From Penium margaritaceum (lineage: Eukaryota; Streptophyta; Zygnematophyceae; Desmidiales; Peniaceae), in contig SZWC01001510.1 of the NCBI GenBank assembly GCA_023375785.1, forward strand, positions 122,180 to 186,179: a stretch of DNA of 64,000 nucleotides, in the 5' to 3' direction. The first letter of the stretch is position 1. Each line of letters opens with the position of its first letter. Below the pieces are notes generated by a model, which was not told the DNA's origin, did no database searches, and worked only from the letters and a program-made list of their open reading frames with translations. Made by a program: the position numbers and the translations under genes. Of this stretch, positions 22,577-32,455 are shown one piece after another.

Positions 22577-24038
22577 GTCGAAGGGCATGTTTTTTCTCAT
22601 GCCAAGGACAGTCTGGTTTATCCGCTTGGTAACGACATTGCTCTGGATGGTGTGAGGCATAGTAGTCTGGAAGTTGATGCCTTGTTGGCTCAACCAGCCT
22701 TTCCACGCCTTGTAGTCACCACTGTTGTCCATGCGCTGTGCCTTGACCTTCTTGCTTGTCTGCTGCTCTACCATGGTGACAGACTCTTGTAGCTTCTCCT
22801 TGACCTATCTCTTTGTCTTGAAGAAGTAGATCCACATCTTGTCATTGTGGTCGTCCATGAAGGTCAGGAAGAACTTGCTGTTGCCGTTTGAAGGAGTACA
22901 AAATGGTCCGCAACATCATAGAAAATCAGGTCCAAGAGTTGCCGCACATAGCCCATTACGTTCAAATGACTTTCTCTTTGCCTTGACTTAGAGGTGTGGC
23001 ACACACAGATTCCTACACTTTCCCTCATCCTTGCCCTTGTATCCCTCTATTCCATAAACCACTTTTGGTGCATAGCTTGCAGTTTGCTGTCAGCCACATG
23101 ACCAAACCGCTTGTCCAATGCTGCTCTCTTGGTGGCCAGCACACTCTATGCCATCATTTTTGTAAACTCCTTCCTTTCCTCTGTTTCTAAGGATTGATCT
23201 CATCTTCTTTCTTTGGAGTCCTACACTCTTGTGCCCAATACCTAGGCTTGCCACATTTACAAAACTTCCCAAGAGGCTTTGAGCCCTTTCAACCACCCCT
23301 ATAGCCTCTTCCTCCACTGCCACTGCTTTCCATGTCGCTTTGACCAGAAGAGGAGTTCTTGCCACGGCTTTTTTACTGTGTAGTATAGGCTAAAATGATA
23401 GCCTCACTACCGCTGTGATACATGGCCTCATTGCATACGTACTCGGACACTACCTGATGCGTCAAATCCTTCTCCTTCAAACCACCAAAGATGTTGATCA
23501 GAGATCCTAGCTTCTTCTTAGCGCCATGAGGATCATGGCTTGCATGTTGGTGTCAATTTCTCAATTCATTTGGGTCACTTGCTATAATACTCCCTCAAAC
23601 AGCAATCGGAAGTTTAAAATGGACTCTCCCTTGCTCACCTTTATTGAAGTGAGCTTTTAAAGGATGACGGGGCAATTTATAAGACCGGTTGATTGGTCTA
23701 CACGTGCAAACGTCTCACAAGCCTTTGATGCATGTGTCATATCCTGGAGGTGGACATGTTGTAAGTCATGTTGTATTCTCACAAGAATTGCAAGCACCAT
23801 GTCATTTTTCACATTCTATGCGTCATATCCTACATCGTTTTTGAGAGGTTCAACCTCTTCTCCAAGGAATATCTTCAAATAGCCATGTACCCTGATGATC
23901 AACTTTGACGTCCCATCATTGTCTCCTCAAGAGTGAGCGTCGTGGGTGTCATTATCATACTGCTTCTCTGCTTCTCTGCTACATTGCTTCTTTGCTTGTC
24001 TACTTTGTTGAGGTAAACATACGATGATTTAGGCTAAT
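22577..24038 (-). pseudogene. Element G gag, GAG-pre-integrase and integrase N-part (degenerate)
   Basis: Integrase residues VEQQTSKKVKAQRMDNSGDYK to KRINQTVLGMRKNMPFDVK read at 22577-22774, and the pre-integrase region at 22800-23160 is heavily broken. The zinc knuckle near 23230-23275 reads FCKCGKPRYWAQEC: the first Cys is replaced by Phe and the His by Tyr, so zinc binding should be lost. Gag upstream (23300-23940) has stops in all frames but aligns in pieces with O gag. Confidence 0.75.
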
Positions 24039-24039
24039 G

Positions 24040-24525
24040 ACCTACAGAGCTAGAAAATGCTCTTATGGCACACTCCTAATGGTCACATAACCCACAATCC
24101 CATGGAGAATCGCCATGTATCCATGGCTGGCACACAAGGATCTCACCTCATCTAAAAAGTAAGGAGAGGTACATTTTTCCTAGTGAGCATACTCTGACAA
24201 GGTAGCCCAAGAATCTAGGATCTTTTTGGATAATTTTCCCATCAGGTGTTCACCCTGGACCTCTTGCCTTTTTCTTTTCTCCGGCTAAAGCATGGAGCCA
24301 TCGGCCATGCTCACCCAGACATCGGCGGCCGATGACCCCGAAATTTTCAAAAATCCATATCTCTCAATGTGATTGTTGGATCGGCCTAAAACTTAGAGCG
24401 TAGACATTTTGCCACGTGATCTTTTGAAAGCTAAAGTTGGATCGACGATCGAAACAGGCATCTGGTAGTTTCCTAGAACTTTCTCTTGTGGACCTGAAAC
24501 TGAGCCCAATGGCTCCTTTCCCAAT
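24040..24525 (-). repeat. 3' LTR of element H (Cop-I), truncated
   Basis: On the minus strand the LTR starts near TTGGGAAAGGAGCC (24525) and continues to about GCATTTTCTAGCTCTG, where it stops at about 24040; roughly the last 265 bp of a Cop-I LTR are missing. The truncation borders element G. Confidence 0.82.
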
Positions 24526-24982
24526 GATCTCCCACTTTGCTGCAGTCATAGTGCGCAGAGTTGATATGCCTTCATGTAGAACTGCTACTTCTCATGGGTC
24601 ACTTCCTTAGTACAAAAATCAGCGACCATCTTGCTGGTTGGAGTAAACTCCAGGCTGATTGCATCCTCGTGCACCATAAGTCTGATGAAGTGATAGGCGA
24701 TGTCGATGTCTTTCGTGCGAGCATGGTGCTTGGGGTTCTTGGCGAATACGATTGTGCTCTGATAGTCGATGGGCATGGGAAATGGAACTGCTGCACTCCC
24801 TCTCATCTCTACCATTAGACGCTAAAGCCAAACTACTTCCTTGGTTCTAAAGCTCAGAGCGACGTACTTAGCTTCCGTGCTTGAGCTGGCCACAACCACT
24901 TGCCGCTTGCTGGACCAGGTAATGGTCCCGCCATTCATGAGGAACACGTGTTCAGATATGAACTTGTGGTCCTTAGGATTTG
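24526..24982 (-). pseudogene. Element H RNase H, C-terminal part
   Basis: The minus strand encodes NPKDHKFISEHVFLMNGG, SKRQVVVASSSTEAKY, KDIDIAYHFIRLM and the family C-terminus MKAYQLCAL, with one stop (near 24833). It is split from its upstream part (35807-35860) by element I, with the pentamer ATTTG repeated at both borders (24978-24982 and 35807-35811). Confidence 0.87.
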
Positions 24983-25720
24983 TATTGGGAAAGGAGCCAT
25001 CCGGCTCAGTTTCAGGTCCACAGGAGCAAGTTCCAGGAAAGTACCGGATGCCTGCTTCGATTGTCAATCCGACTTCATCATTGGAAAGATCAGGTGGCAA
25101 CATGTCTACGGTCCAAGTTTGAGGCCGATCCAACGGTCGGATTGGGAGATATGAATTTTCAAAGTTTTGGGGGTCATGGACCGTCGATGTCTGGGTGGCC
25201 ATGGGTGATGGCTCCATGCCTTAGCCTGAGAAAAGAAAAAGGCAAGAGGTCCAGGGTCAAGAACTGATGGGAGAAATATCCAAAAAGGTCCTTGGTCTTA
25301 GGATTGCCTTGTCAAAGTGTGCTGACTAGGATAAAGGTACCTCTCCTTACTTTTTAGGTGAGGTGAGATCCCTGTGTGCTAGCCATGGACACATGGCGAT
25401 TCCCCATGGTTTTGTGGGTTATGTGACCACTAGGAGTGTGCCATGAGAGCATTCTCTAGCTCTCTAGGTCGTGTATGAGTGGTCAGCCTGATTGCTAGGC
25501 TGATTTCCTCCCTTGTGTGAGATTATGGACTCTAGTGTGTGAGCCTTAGCCTCCAAAGCTAAGTGGTGTGGCTTGTGAGAGGGCTGACTTGCCCAAGCTC
25601 TAGCTCTATATGTACTCCATCATTTTGAGTGATTGAACAACCATTCTTCAGCACACGTGATGCCCTTCCAGTCCCACATGCTCGCTGCTCCAAGGCTCCC
25701 TCTCTCCTCCAGATGCAACA
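24983..25720 (+). repeat. 5' LTR of element I
   Basis: 738 bp, starting TATTGGG (eroded TGTTGGG) and ending GCAACA. A TATAT core at 25607-25611, about 110 bp before the end, is a candidate TATA box for the element promoter. Confidence 0.92.
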
Positions 25721-25722
25721 TT

Positions 25723-25738
25723 TGGTATCAGAGCCAAG
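25723..25738 (+). promoter_or_regulatory. Primer-binding site of element I
   Basis: TGGTATCAGAGCCAAG, 2 nt after the LTR; initiator tRNA-Met 3'-end complement. Confidence 0.88.
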
Positions 25739-25787
25739 TTCTGCCACTTTCAGCCAGCACAGGCCGTCAATTTGAGAGTGACGGTTT

Positions 25788-26484
25788 TGTTGGCCTGAGG
25801 GTGAGTGTGAACCCCGGAGGGTCCCTAACAGTGGCTGTTTCACACCACCAACTGTTTTTGGAGAGACTGAAACTGTGGAGGCAACTGGTTCCAAGGATGG
25901 CAAAATCTGGTCAGAGAGAGGCAATAGTTTTGGCCTCAATTGGATGGAAGTCAACACCTCATCAAGGCCCACAAGCAGTGGCATTTTATAGCCACTGATC
26001 TAAGCTTTCCAGAACACCAAAGCATGCCAGATTTGGAGCTTCCTAGCAGATTCTATGGCTTCTAGAGTGCTCCTTGGTAGGCTGTCCTCTTCCTACCTAG
26101 GAAGGCATCCCTTCCCTCCTCTAGACGCTTCTGCCCCTTCCTAGATTCCTCAGCTTGCTTCTAGTAGGAGGGAAGGTGTCCAGAAGACCAAGACACCTCT
26201 AGATGCCTTGTAGGACAAGTCACCCCTTCTAGAAGGTGTGCCACCTTCCTGGACCCTCACCTGGCCTTCTAGAAACTTAGAGAGGAACTATAGAGGTTGA
26301 ACTAGCTTCCTGGCATCTATTTTCCACCTCCCTTGAGGCAGGGCATAACTTCATCTTGTGGGACTTGAACCCGGGCCCCTGCCTCTAGAGGTGGACACCA
26401 TTAACCACTAAGCCACTAAGGCTTGTCTTTTTGGTGTTCCTTTTTGGAGTCACTCCTGCCATGGTGAGGAGCATCATTCCAACA
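25788..26484 (-). repeat. 3' LTR of element J
   Basis: 697 bp; on the plus strand it runs TGTTGGCCTG to TTCCAACA. It contains a tRNA-like module and several TTCTAGAA palindromes. Confidence 0.93.
26361..26415 (-). promoter_or_regulatory. tRNA-like A-box/B-box module in the J 3' LTR
   Basis: On the minus strand TGGCTTAGTGG (26415-26405) matches the tRNA A box exactly, and GGTTCAAGTCC (26371-26361) matches the B box exactly, 33 nt apart. Sequence around the boxes (GCCTTAG before, CCCGGGTTCAAGTCCC after) is also tRNA-like. It is in the sense orientation of the element. It is probably derived from a tRNA or SINE head; Pol III activity is untested. Confidence 0.68.
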
Positions 26485-26500
26485 ATCTCCCCCTTGCGCA
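26485..26500 (-). promoter_or_regulatory. Polypurine tract of element J
   Basis: Minus strand TGCGCAAGGGGGAGAT lies directly against the 3' LTR. M and O have the same CAAGGG-type tract in the same place. Confidence 0.8.
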
Positions 26501-26800
26501 TCACCCATGGCAGTCGTCCATGCTCAACCTATAACTGAGGAGATTTTCTCCTCATGGAAGGCGAGCTTAAATTTTATTGCTCCCCCCCACTCAGCCCCAT
26601 CCTTCTTGTGCAGTGCCTCCTTGAGGCTCCTCTTGCGCGAACCCAGTCGAAATGCCCTTCTCGGCATCATATCTTTTTGTCCTTCTTCGCACACGGCTGC
26701 TCGTGCGGGGCTCTTGAGGTGGTTGTTGTTGTTGCTGTCCCCTTTTGGCGCCATCCTCTCCTAGCGCCTACTCCCCCTCTCTTGGAGACCTTGGAGACAT
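26501..26800 (-). pseudogene. Remnant of the RT start in element J
   Basis: A minus-strand reading gives SLKEALHKKDGAEWGGAI, matching the block that opens copia RT domains (EAL...D..EW..A), then jumps to a short tail ending at a TGA-terminated frame near the polypurine tract. All catalytic RT and RNase H motifs, including YVDD, are absent: a deletion of about 2 kb compared with element O. Confidence 0.7.
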
Positions 26801-28360
26801 CTATCGACTCCCCACCTCCACGTCCATCTCCGGTGCTTCGGATTCCTCATCCGAACTGGTCGGAATAAAGTGTGTCGATCGCCCATCCCTCAGGTGATGC
26901 TCTCCGGTTGGTGGTGATGCAAGGATGTCACCCTCATTCACGTCCTCCGGCGTCTCCCCCTCAAGCAGTGGCATCCACTCCCCTCTCTTGGAGAGACCTG
27001 CCTCCTTGTTTGTCCAACGGCTTTTCTCGTCGAACGTGACATCGCGACTCCGCACAATCTGCTGCCTCCTTGGGTCAAAGAGCCGATACGCCTTGCTTCC
27101 GCTCTCATATCCAAGGAAAACACACCGACGGGTACGTGGGTCCAGCTTGCTCCGTCCCTCACGTGCCTGCACCATTGCATGTGCAACACAACCAAACGTG
27201 CGGAGGTGACCCACCGCCGGCTTCCTCCCGCTCCACACTTCTTGTGGCGTCTTCCACGCATTGCTCTCCTTGTCCTTCAGTGGCTTGGTCGGCATGAGAT
27301 TCATGATGTACGCTGCTGTCCTTGCCGCCTCCGCCCAATACCGTTGTGTAAGGCCGGCGTCGCTCAACATGGATCGCACCATGTTAAGGATTGTGCGATT
27401 TGCTCTCTCTGCGACGCCATTCGGTTGTGGGGAGTATGGAGTTGTTTTCTGCCACTCAATCCCCTTGCTCTTCATCCATCCAAGGCACCCCGCATATTCA
27501 CCGCCATTGTCACTCCGGAACGCCTTCACCTTCAACTCTGTTTGCCGCTCCACATCAGCCATAAACTATTGCATGCACGCAAGGACCTCACTCTTCCGCT
27601 TCATTGGGTAGAGGTAAAGTTTCCGGCTGTGGTCATCGATGAAGGTGAGGAAGTAGCGAGCTCCGCCGATGGAGCTCTCACGCGGTCCACACACATCCGT
27701 GTGTACCACGGCCAGTTTTGCCAATGTACGCGTCCCCTTGGCGACAAACGGCTGTCGAGTTGATTTACCAATGATGCATGGCTCACACACGATCTTCTTG
27801 GTTCCATCAAGGCCGCTGATTTTGAGACCCCGCACCACTTCCCTGTTAGCCATCTCTTTCACTGTTGATGGAGAAATGTGGCAGAGTCGGCGGTGCCATA
27901 GGTCCAAATCTCCTCCATCCTTCGTTGCAAGGTTGGCGGCGTTGGACCCCACCCGGCTGCTGAGGATCTTTGCGCGTAGCAGGTACAAGTCGTCCTCCCT
28001 CTTGGCACGCGCAATCACCTCACCTTTGCCCTCTTTGCGGATGACGGCCTCCTTCTTTGTGAAGAGCACCTCAAGTCCCTTGTCGGTAAGGCGGCTGACG
28101 GAGAGCAGGTTTGCCCCAAAGTTGCGCATATGCAGCACATCGTAGATTGATCTCGTGACAGGTTTGCCATCCACAATTAACTCAATCTGGACGTTACCCT
28201 CACCGGCGGCCAGCTCTGTTTTTCCATTGGCCACCGTCATGCGTCTCTCCGAGGCGCCGTAGGTGACAAATGCCGCCCTGTTGCATTGCGTGTGGCGGCC
28301 TGATCTGGAGTCGATGACGGCAACTCCCGGATCCTTCAAGTTGGTGGAGTTGTACGCCAT
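26801..28360 (-). pseudogene. Element J protease, GAG-pre-integrase and integrase
   Basis: From 28360 the minus strand reads a protease with VIDSRSGRHTQC (the usual DSGA-type motif altered to DSRSG), AHMRNFGANLLSVSRL, WHRRLCHISPSTV and a CEPC pair of the pre-integrase, and integrase with VVHTDVCGPR, RSDNGGEYAG and NGVAERANR, so the DDE triad is intact. The only interruption is one TAG near 27563 where relatives have a sense codon; the rest runs through VFLGYESGSKAYRL to the linker. The integrase could once have acted on its own LTR ends. Confidence 0.88.
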
Positions 28361-29163
28361 AAGGGCGTGCTCATCTTTCTTCCCGCCCCGCTACGACCGA
28401 TCTGTTTTCTTCTTAGAACAGTTGCGCGCATAGTGGCCCTCATTGCCGCAGTTGAAGCACTCCCCCTTCTTGTCACCCTTCTTAGTGCCCTGTTTGGCAC
28501 CCTTCTACTTGTCTCCTCGGCCTCCACTTTGAGGATGAACCGTGTAAGCTGAACTTGATGCCGTTGCACTCTCTCGACCGCCACATCGCATCCACTCATT
28601 GCGTACGTACTCAGCAACCTTTGGGTACTTCAGCTCGTCGGAAGGCCAGCCACCAAGGACTGTGATCATGCGACTCCAACTGTCCGGCAAGGCCAGAAGG
28701 AGGATCATAGCTTGCAACTGAGAGTCGACCTCCCAACCAGTGGCCACGCACTCCGCTGCGAGCGACTCAATCTGCTGCATGATCTCCATGATGTTGTCGC
28801 CTTCGTTGGCTCGGGGGGTGACGAGCCGTTTGAAGATGAAGAGCTGGTTGGCAAGATTGCTTGACTGGTAGATGGAGCAGAGTTTTGACCATGCGTCCGC
28901 GGCCAGGGTGCATCCTTGGATGTGCCCAAGTTGTGGTGGGCATAACGCGGNCACAAGGAGCGCCAACGCCTTTTTGTTGCGCTTCTTGTATGCCTCCTTC
29001 ACCTCAGCCGTTGCAGTCTCCGGCGGAGGAGTCTCATCACCTTTTACAAGCTCAAGCAGTCCCTTGTCGTCGAGGAAGACCTCAAACTGCCACCTCCACA
29101 AGGTGAATCCTGTCCCATCAAACTTAAGGACAGCGCGGCTGCTCTCTTGCTCGCTGGTTGCCA
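28361..29163 (-). pseudogene. Element J gag
   Basis: The likely start is ATG 29163 (MATSEQESSRAVLKFDGTGF), chosen over the in-frame ATG at 29191 because gag N-termini of this type begin close to the FDGTGF block. It contains the UBN2-like LWRWQFEVFLDDKGL, LANQLFIFKRL and ALPDSWSRMI blocks and a CCHC knuckle ECFNCGNEGHYARNC at about 28430-28475. TAG codons at about 28506 and 28395 interrupt it. A single N at 28951 hides one base. Confidence 0.87.
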
Positions 29164-29215
29164 TGTCTTGCTGTTGGAAGCGTGAAATCAAGCTTGCTTT
29201 GAACCCCTTAGAGGC

Positions 29216-29230
29216 GTGGGCCCATAACCC
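29216..29230 (-). promoter_or_regulatory. Primer-binding site of J: anticodon half of initiator tRNA-Met
   Basis: Plus strand GTGGGCCCATAACCC, 2 nt from the LTR, is identical to the anticodon stem-loop of plant initiator tRNA-Met (GUGGGCCCAUAACCC), so the element RNA would pair with the inside of the tRNA and not with its 3' end. This is the half-tRNA priming arrangement known from Drosophila copia. Confidence 0.8.
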
Positions 29231-29232
29231 TT

Positions 29233-29932
29233 TGTTGGCCTGAGGGTGAGTGTGAACCCCGGAGGGTCCCTAGCAGTGGCTGTTTCACACCACCAACTGT
29301 TTTTGGAGAGACTGAAACTGTGGAGGCAACTGGTTCCAAGGATGGCAAAATCTGGTCAAAGAGTGAGGCAATAGTTTTGGCCTCAATTGGATGGAAGTCA
29401 ACACCTCATCAAGGCCCACAAGCAGTGGCATTTTATAGCCACTGATCTAAGCTTTCCAGAACAGCAAAGCATGCCAGATTTGGAGCTTCCTACCAGATTC
29501 TATGGCTTCTAGAGTGCTCCTTGGTAGGCTGTCCTTTTCCCACCTAGGAAGGCATCCCTTCCCTCCTCTAGAAGCTTCTGCCCCTTCCTAGATTCCTCAG
29601 CTTGCTTCTAGTAGGAGGGAAGGTGTCCAGGAGACCAAGACACCTCTAGATGCCTTGTAGGACAAGTCACCCTTTCTAGAAGGTGTGCCACCTTCCTGGA
29701 CCCTCACCTGGCCTTCTAGAAACTTATAGAGGAACTCTAGAGGTTGAGCTAGCTTCCTGGCATCTATTTTCTACCTCCCTTGAGGCACGGCATAATTTCA
29801 TCTTGTGGGACTTGAACCCGGGCCCCTGCCTCTATAGGTGAACACCATTAACCACGAACCACCTTGGCTTGTCTTTTTTGGTGTTCCTTTTTTGGAGTCA
29901 CTCCTGCCATGGTGAGGAGCATAATTCCAACA
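29233..29932 (-). repeat. 5' LTR of element J
   Basis: 700 bp, matching 25788-26484. It has the B box at 29808-29818 intact, while its A box (about 29852-29862) has decayed. TTCTAGAA occurs at 29674-29681 and 29714-29721 and GAAGCTTC at 29571-29578. Confidence 0.93.
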
Positions 29933-29937
29933 GGTTT

Positions 29938-30517
29938 GGGGTGAAACCTTCACCAGATTTGACGATCGACCACAGGATTTTCAAGTTCTAGCAACACGAT
30001 TTCCAATGAGTCCAAGATCGCGAAGATCCAACGGTCGGATTGAGAGTTATGCTCAAAACGATGTCGGCCCGGGCTACACTCTTCTCTATGAGTAAGACTG
30101 TCGCCTTGTGATGACCATAACTCTCTTGTTTCTTTGTCATATTTAAAATGTAGCACATACGAATTGAAGTATATTTCCTAAACTTTCCATTGGTGCAAAA
30201 AAAATTGCATTCCATCAGTACCTTTGGGAGAAACGCCGTTTACAAGCTGGCTGATGTGAGCTGGAGTAGGGGCAGAAGCAAACCCTGTTTTCACAAGGGT
30301 ATATCTTTTAAAATCCCCCATTGATGACCCTGTTTTATGGGTCGATTTGAAAGGTTTTGAGCTGAACTTTCTAGTGGTGGGCTTTGTTTTTCAAAATTCC
30401 CAGTCTGCTGGCCTCTACAGTCCATTTTCTGTCAGACAGATTTCTGGCTGAAGCAGCAGCAGAAGTAGGGGTAACGCCGCCACTGAAGGGCAACGCTGAG
30501 CATCACCAAGACTCAAA
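29938..30517 (+). other. Leader of element I, continued after J
   Basis: With 25739-25787 this makes the usual Cop-I leader of about 630 bases; no gene seen. Confidence 0.72.
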
Positions 30518-31765
30518 ATGGCAGTAGCAGGCGTTGTAACAGCAGCCCAGCCCTTGGAGAGGCTGGAAGGATGCGCCAACTTCACGTTTTGGAAGATCTG
30601 TACCCGCCTCCTTTTGGAGGAGAGGGGCTTGTGGGAGGTGGTGAGCGGCGACGAGCGCGCTCCGCCTCCACAGGCAAAAGGCATCACCGCAGCAGAGGTG
30701 GTGGCGGGGAAGACGCCGCAAAAGGGTGCAGCTGATGCGGGTTCTTCTGCAACTGTACNNNNNNNNNNNNNNNNNNNNNNNNNNNNNNNNNNNNNNNNNN
30801 NNNNNNNNNNNNNNNNNNNNNNNNNNCAGGCGTGGTAACAGCAGCCCAGCCCTTGGAGAGGCTGGAAGGATGCGCCAACTTCACGTTTTGGAAGATCTGT
30901 ACCCGCCTCCTTTTGGAGGAGAGGGGCTTGTGGGAGGTGGTGAGCGGCGACGAGCGCGCTCCGCCTCCACAGGCAAAAGGCATCACCGCAGCAGAGGTGG
31001 TGGCGGGGAAGACGCCGCAAAAGGGTGCAGCTGATGCGGGTTCTTCTGCAACTGTACCAGCAGCGTATGCGGAGTGGAAGCAGAAGGACAGGCAGGCCTA
31101 CAGGTTGCTTGTCAACACCATCTCCAACCCGCATCTTCAGTACGTGAGTGACAAGGCTACTGCAAAAGAGGGGTGGGACACGTTGTGCAAGAAGTATGAG
31201 AGCAAGGATCCTGTATTCCTCATGCTTTTGGAGGAGAAGATGATGGCGTTGAAAATGCAGGGTGGTGAAGGGATAGAGGCGTATCTGAACAGGGCAAAGG
31301 AGCTGGCAAAGCAGTTGAGAGCGGCCGGCAACCCTGTGGAAGAGACACGCTTCATCCTCCTCTTGCTGAGGGGACTCCCAACCAGCTACGACACGGTGCA
31401 AGAGACGTTGGAGTGCCAGCCTACTCTCGACCTCAACTTCATCTGCACGCACTTGGTACAGGTGGAACTGCGTCGCAATGCTCAAAGCGCAATGGCGGCA
31501 GCAGCAACAGTAAAGCAGCTTTCATAGCCATGGGCTCACGCAACCAGCAGGACAGCAGCAGCAGTCCAAGCAGCAGAGAGGCAAGAAGAAGGGAAAGTCC
31601 CACTATTACCAGAAAGAGGGGCACTACAAGAAAGAGTGCTTTAAGTTCAAGAGGGACCAGAAGGAGCAGCAGCAGCAGTAGCAGCAAAAGCAGCAATCTC
31701 CAGAGCAACAGCAACAGCACTCACAACAATGCTAGCAGCAGCAGTAGCAGCAGAACCAGACTAGC
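30518..31765 (+). pseudogene. Element I gag, with gap and damaged zinc knuckle
   Basis: The ATG is at 30518 (MAVAGVVTAAQPLERLEG). After a gap of 68 N (30759-30826) the same 231 bases are repeated (30827-31057), which is an assembly artefact; true gag then continues open to about 31527, where an indel after RRNAQSAM shifts frame. The zinc knuckle near 31595-31640 reads KSHYYQKEGHYKKEC: both Cys of the CX2C half are replaced (Ser and Tyr), so RNA binding is likely impaired. A Gln/Lys-rich tract follows to 31760 with several TAG codons. Confidence 0.87.
30528..31057. repeat. Gap-flanking duplication (probable assembly artefact)
   Basis: 30528-30758 and 30827-31057 are 231-bp copies with one visible difference, lying exactly on either side of an N run. 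A contig end was probably not merged across the gap. Confidence 0.85.
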
Positions 31766-32455
31766 GTGCACCATTTTGGCAACATGAACGTCGCCAAGGA
31801 GGTGCGCGACCGCCTCTTCATGGCGAAGTCTGACATGTCGTAGAAGGAAAAGGCGGATCTAGCGTAGTACAAGGACTCGGGGTGTACCAAGAGTCTGACG
31901 TACCACAAGGAGTGGTTCACGCAGCTGCTCTCCATTCCTCCTCGTCCGATTGCTTTGGGTGATGATCGGGTGGTGTATGCTGAGGGGATAGGGATTGTGT
32001 AGATGTGGTTGGAGACCCCACGTGGCATCAAAGTGGGAGTGTTCCATGGCGTGGTATATGTGCCTGATGCTGGGTTCAACCTTCTCTCAGTGTCCTCTCT
32101 CTACAACACAGGACTGCGTGTCGTTTTTTATGATGATTATGGCTACATCCTTGACAAGGAAACAGGAGAGGAGTTGGGCAAGTCGGTGAAGGAGGGCGAC
32201 ATGTACCGCCTGCTGGGGGCGACCAAGATCCCGTGTGAGTAGAGTCTTGCAGCAGTGGTGTAGGCGACAGATGGCGAGATCTGGCATGCGCGCTACGGCC
32301 ACATCGGCATGCGCGCCTTGCAGTAGCTTCAAGCAAAGCAGATGGTACGTGACCTGCCTACCATCTCTAACTTTGAGCAGCAGTTATTCATCGGTTTTTT
32401 GGAGGGGAAGCAGCACCGCGAGGCGTTCTCTTAAGCAGGGGAGCGTGCAAAAGAG
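31766..32455 (+). pseudogene. Element I protease and GAG-pre-integrase (degenerate)
   Basis: It reads the protease motif YKDSGCTKSLTYH near 31868-31905, GDDRVVYAEG, VFHGVVYVPDAGFNLLSVSSL and WHARYGHIGMRALQ. The CxxC pair of the pre-integrase reads FIGF, with both Cys lost. In-frame stops near 31842, 31866, 31999, 32239, 32262, 32325 and 32434 are six TAG and one TAA; most replace CAG, TGG or GAG of the relatives. Confidence 0.86.

Larger units (their letters stand above)
20146..24038 (-). mobile_element. Element G: degraded Cop-II-related copia
   Basis: The minus strand holds, from right to left, gag, zinc knuckle, GAG-pre-integrase, integrase (split by an 822-bp insertion) and RT to about the middle of the domain, where F begins. 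No LTR of G is visible. The region just upstream of gag (about 23990-24038) resembles the one upstream of gag in O. The right edge joins a truncated Cop-I LTR (H). Confidence 0.8.
25788..29932 (-). mobile_element. Element J: Cop-IV copia lacking RT-RNase H, nested in I
   Basis: This 4145-bp element has two LTRs of about 700 bp, flanked by perfect GGTTT duplications (25783-25787 and 29933-29937) in I's leader. On the minus strand it has PBS, gag, protease, GAG-pre-integrase and integrase, then only the first roughly 30 codons of the RT region before the polypurine tract and 3' LTR. RT and RNase H are missing, so any mobility needed these enzymes in trans. Its LTRs are nearly the same length with few differences, so it moved fairly recently. 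Confidence 0.93.

Noticed and set aside
26361-26415. A functional tRNA gene
   Set aside because: Boxes fit, but I could not form a good acceptor stem and anticodon arm; the sequence recurs as part of an LTR.
30528-31057. Genuine tandem duplication in gag
   Set aside because: The copies abut an N gap exactly and are almost identical, as in failed contig merging.
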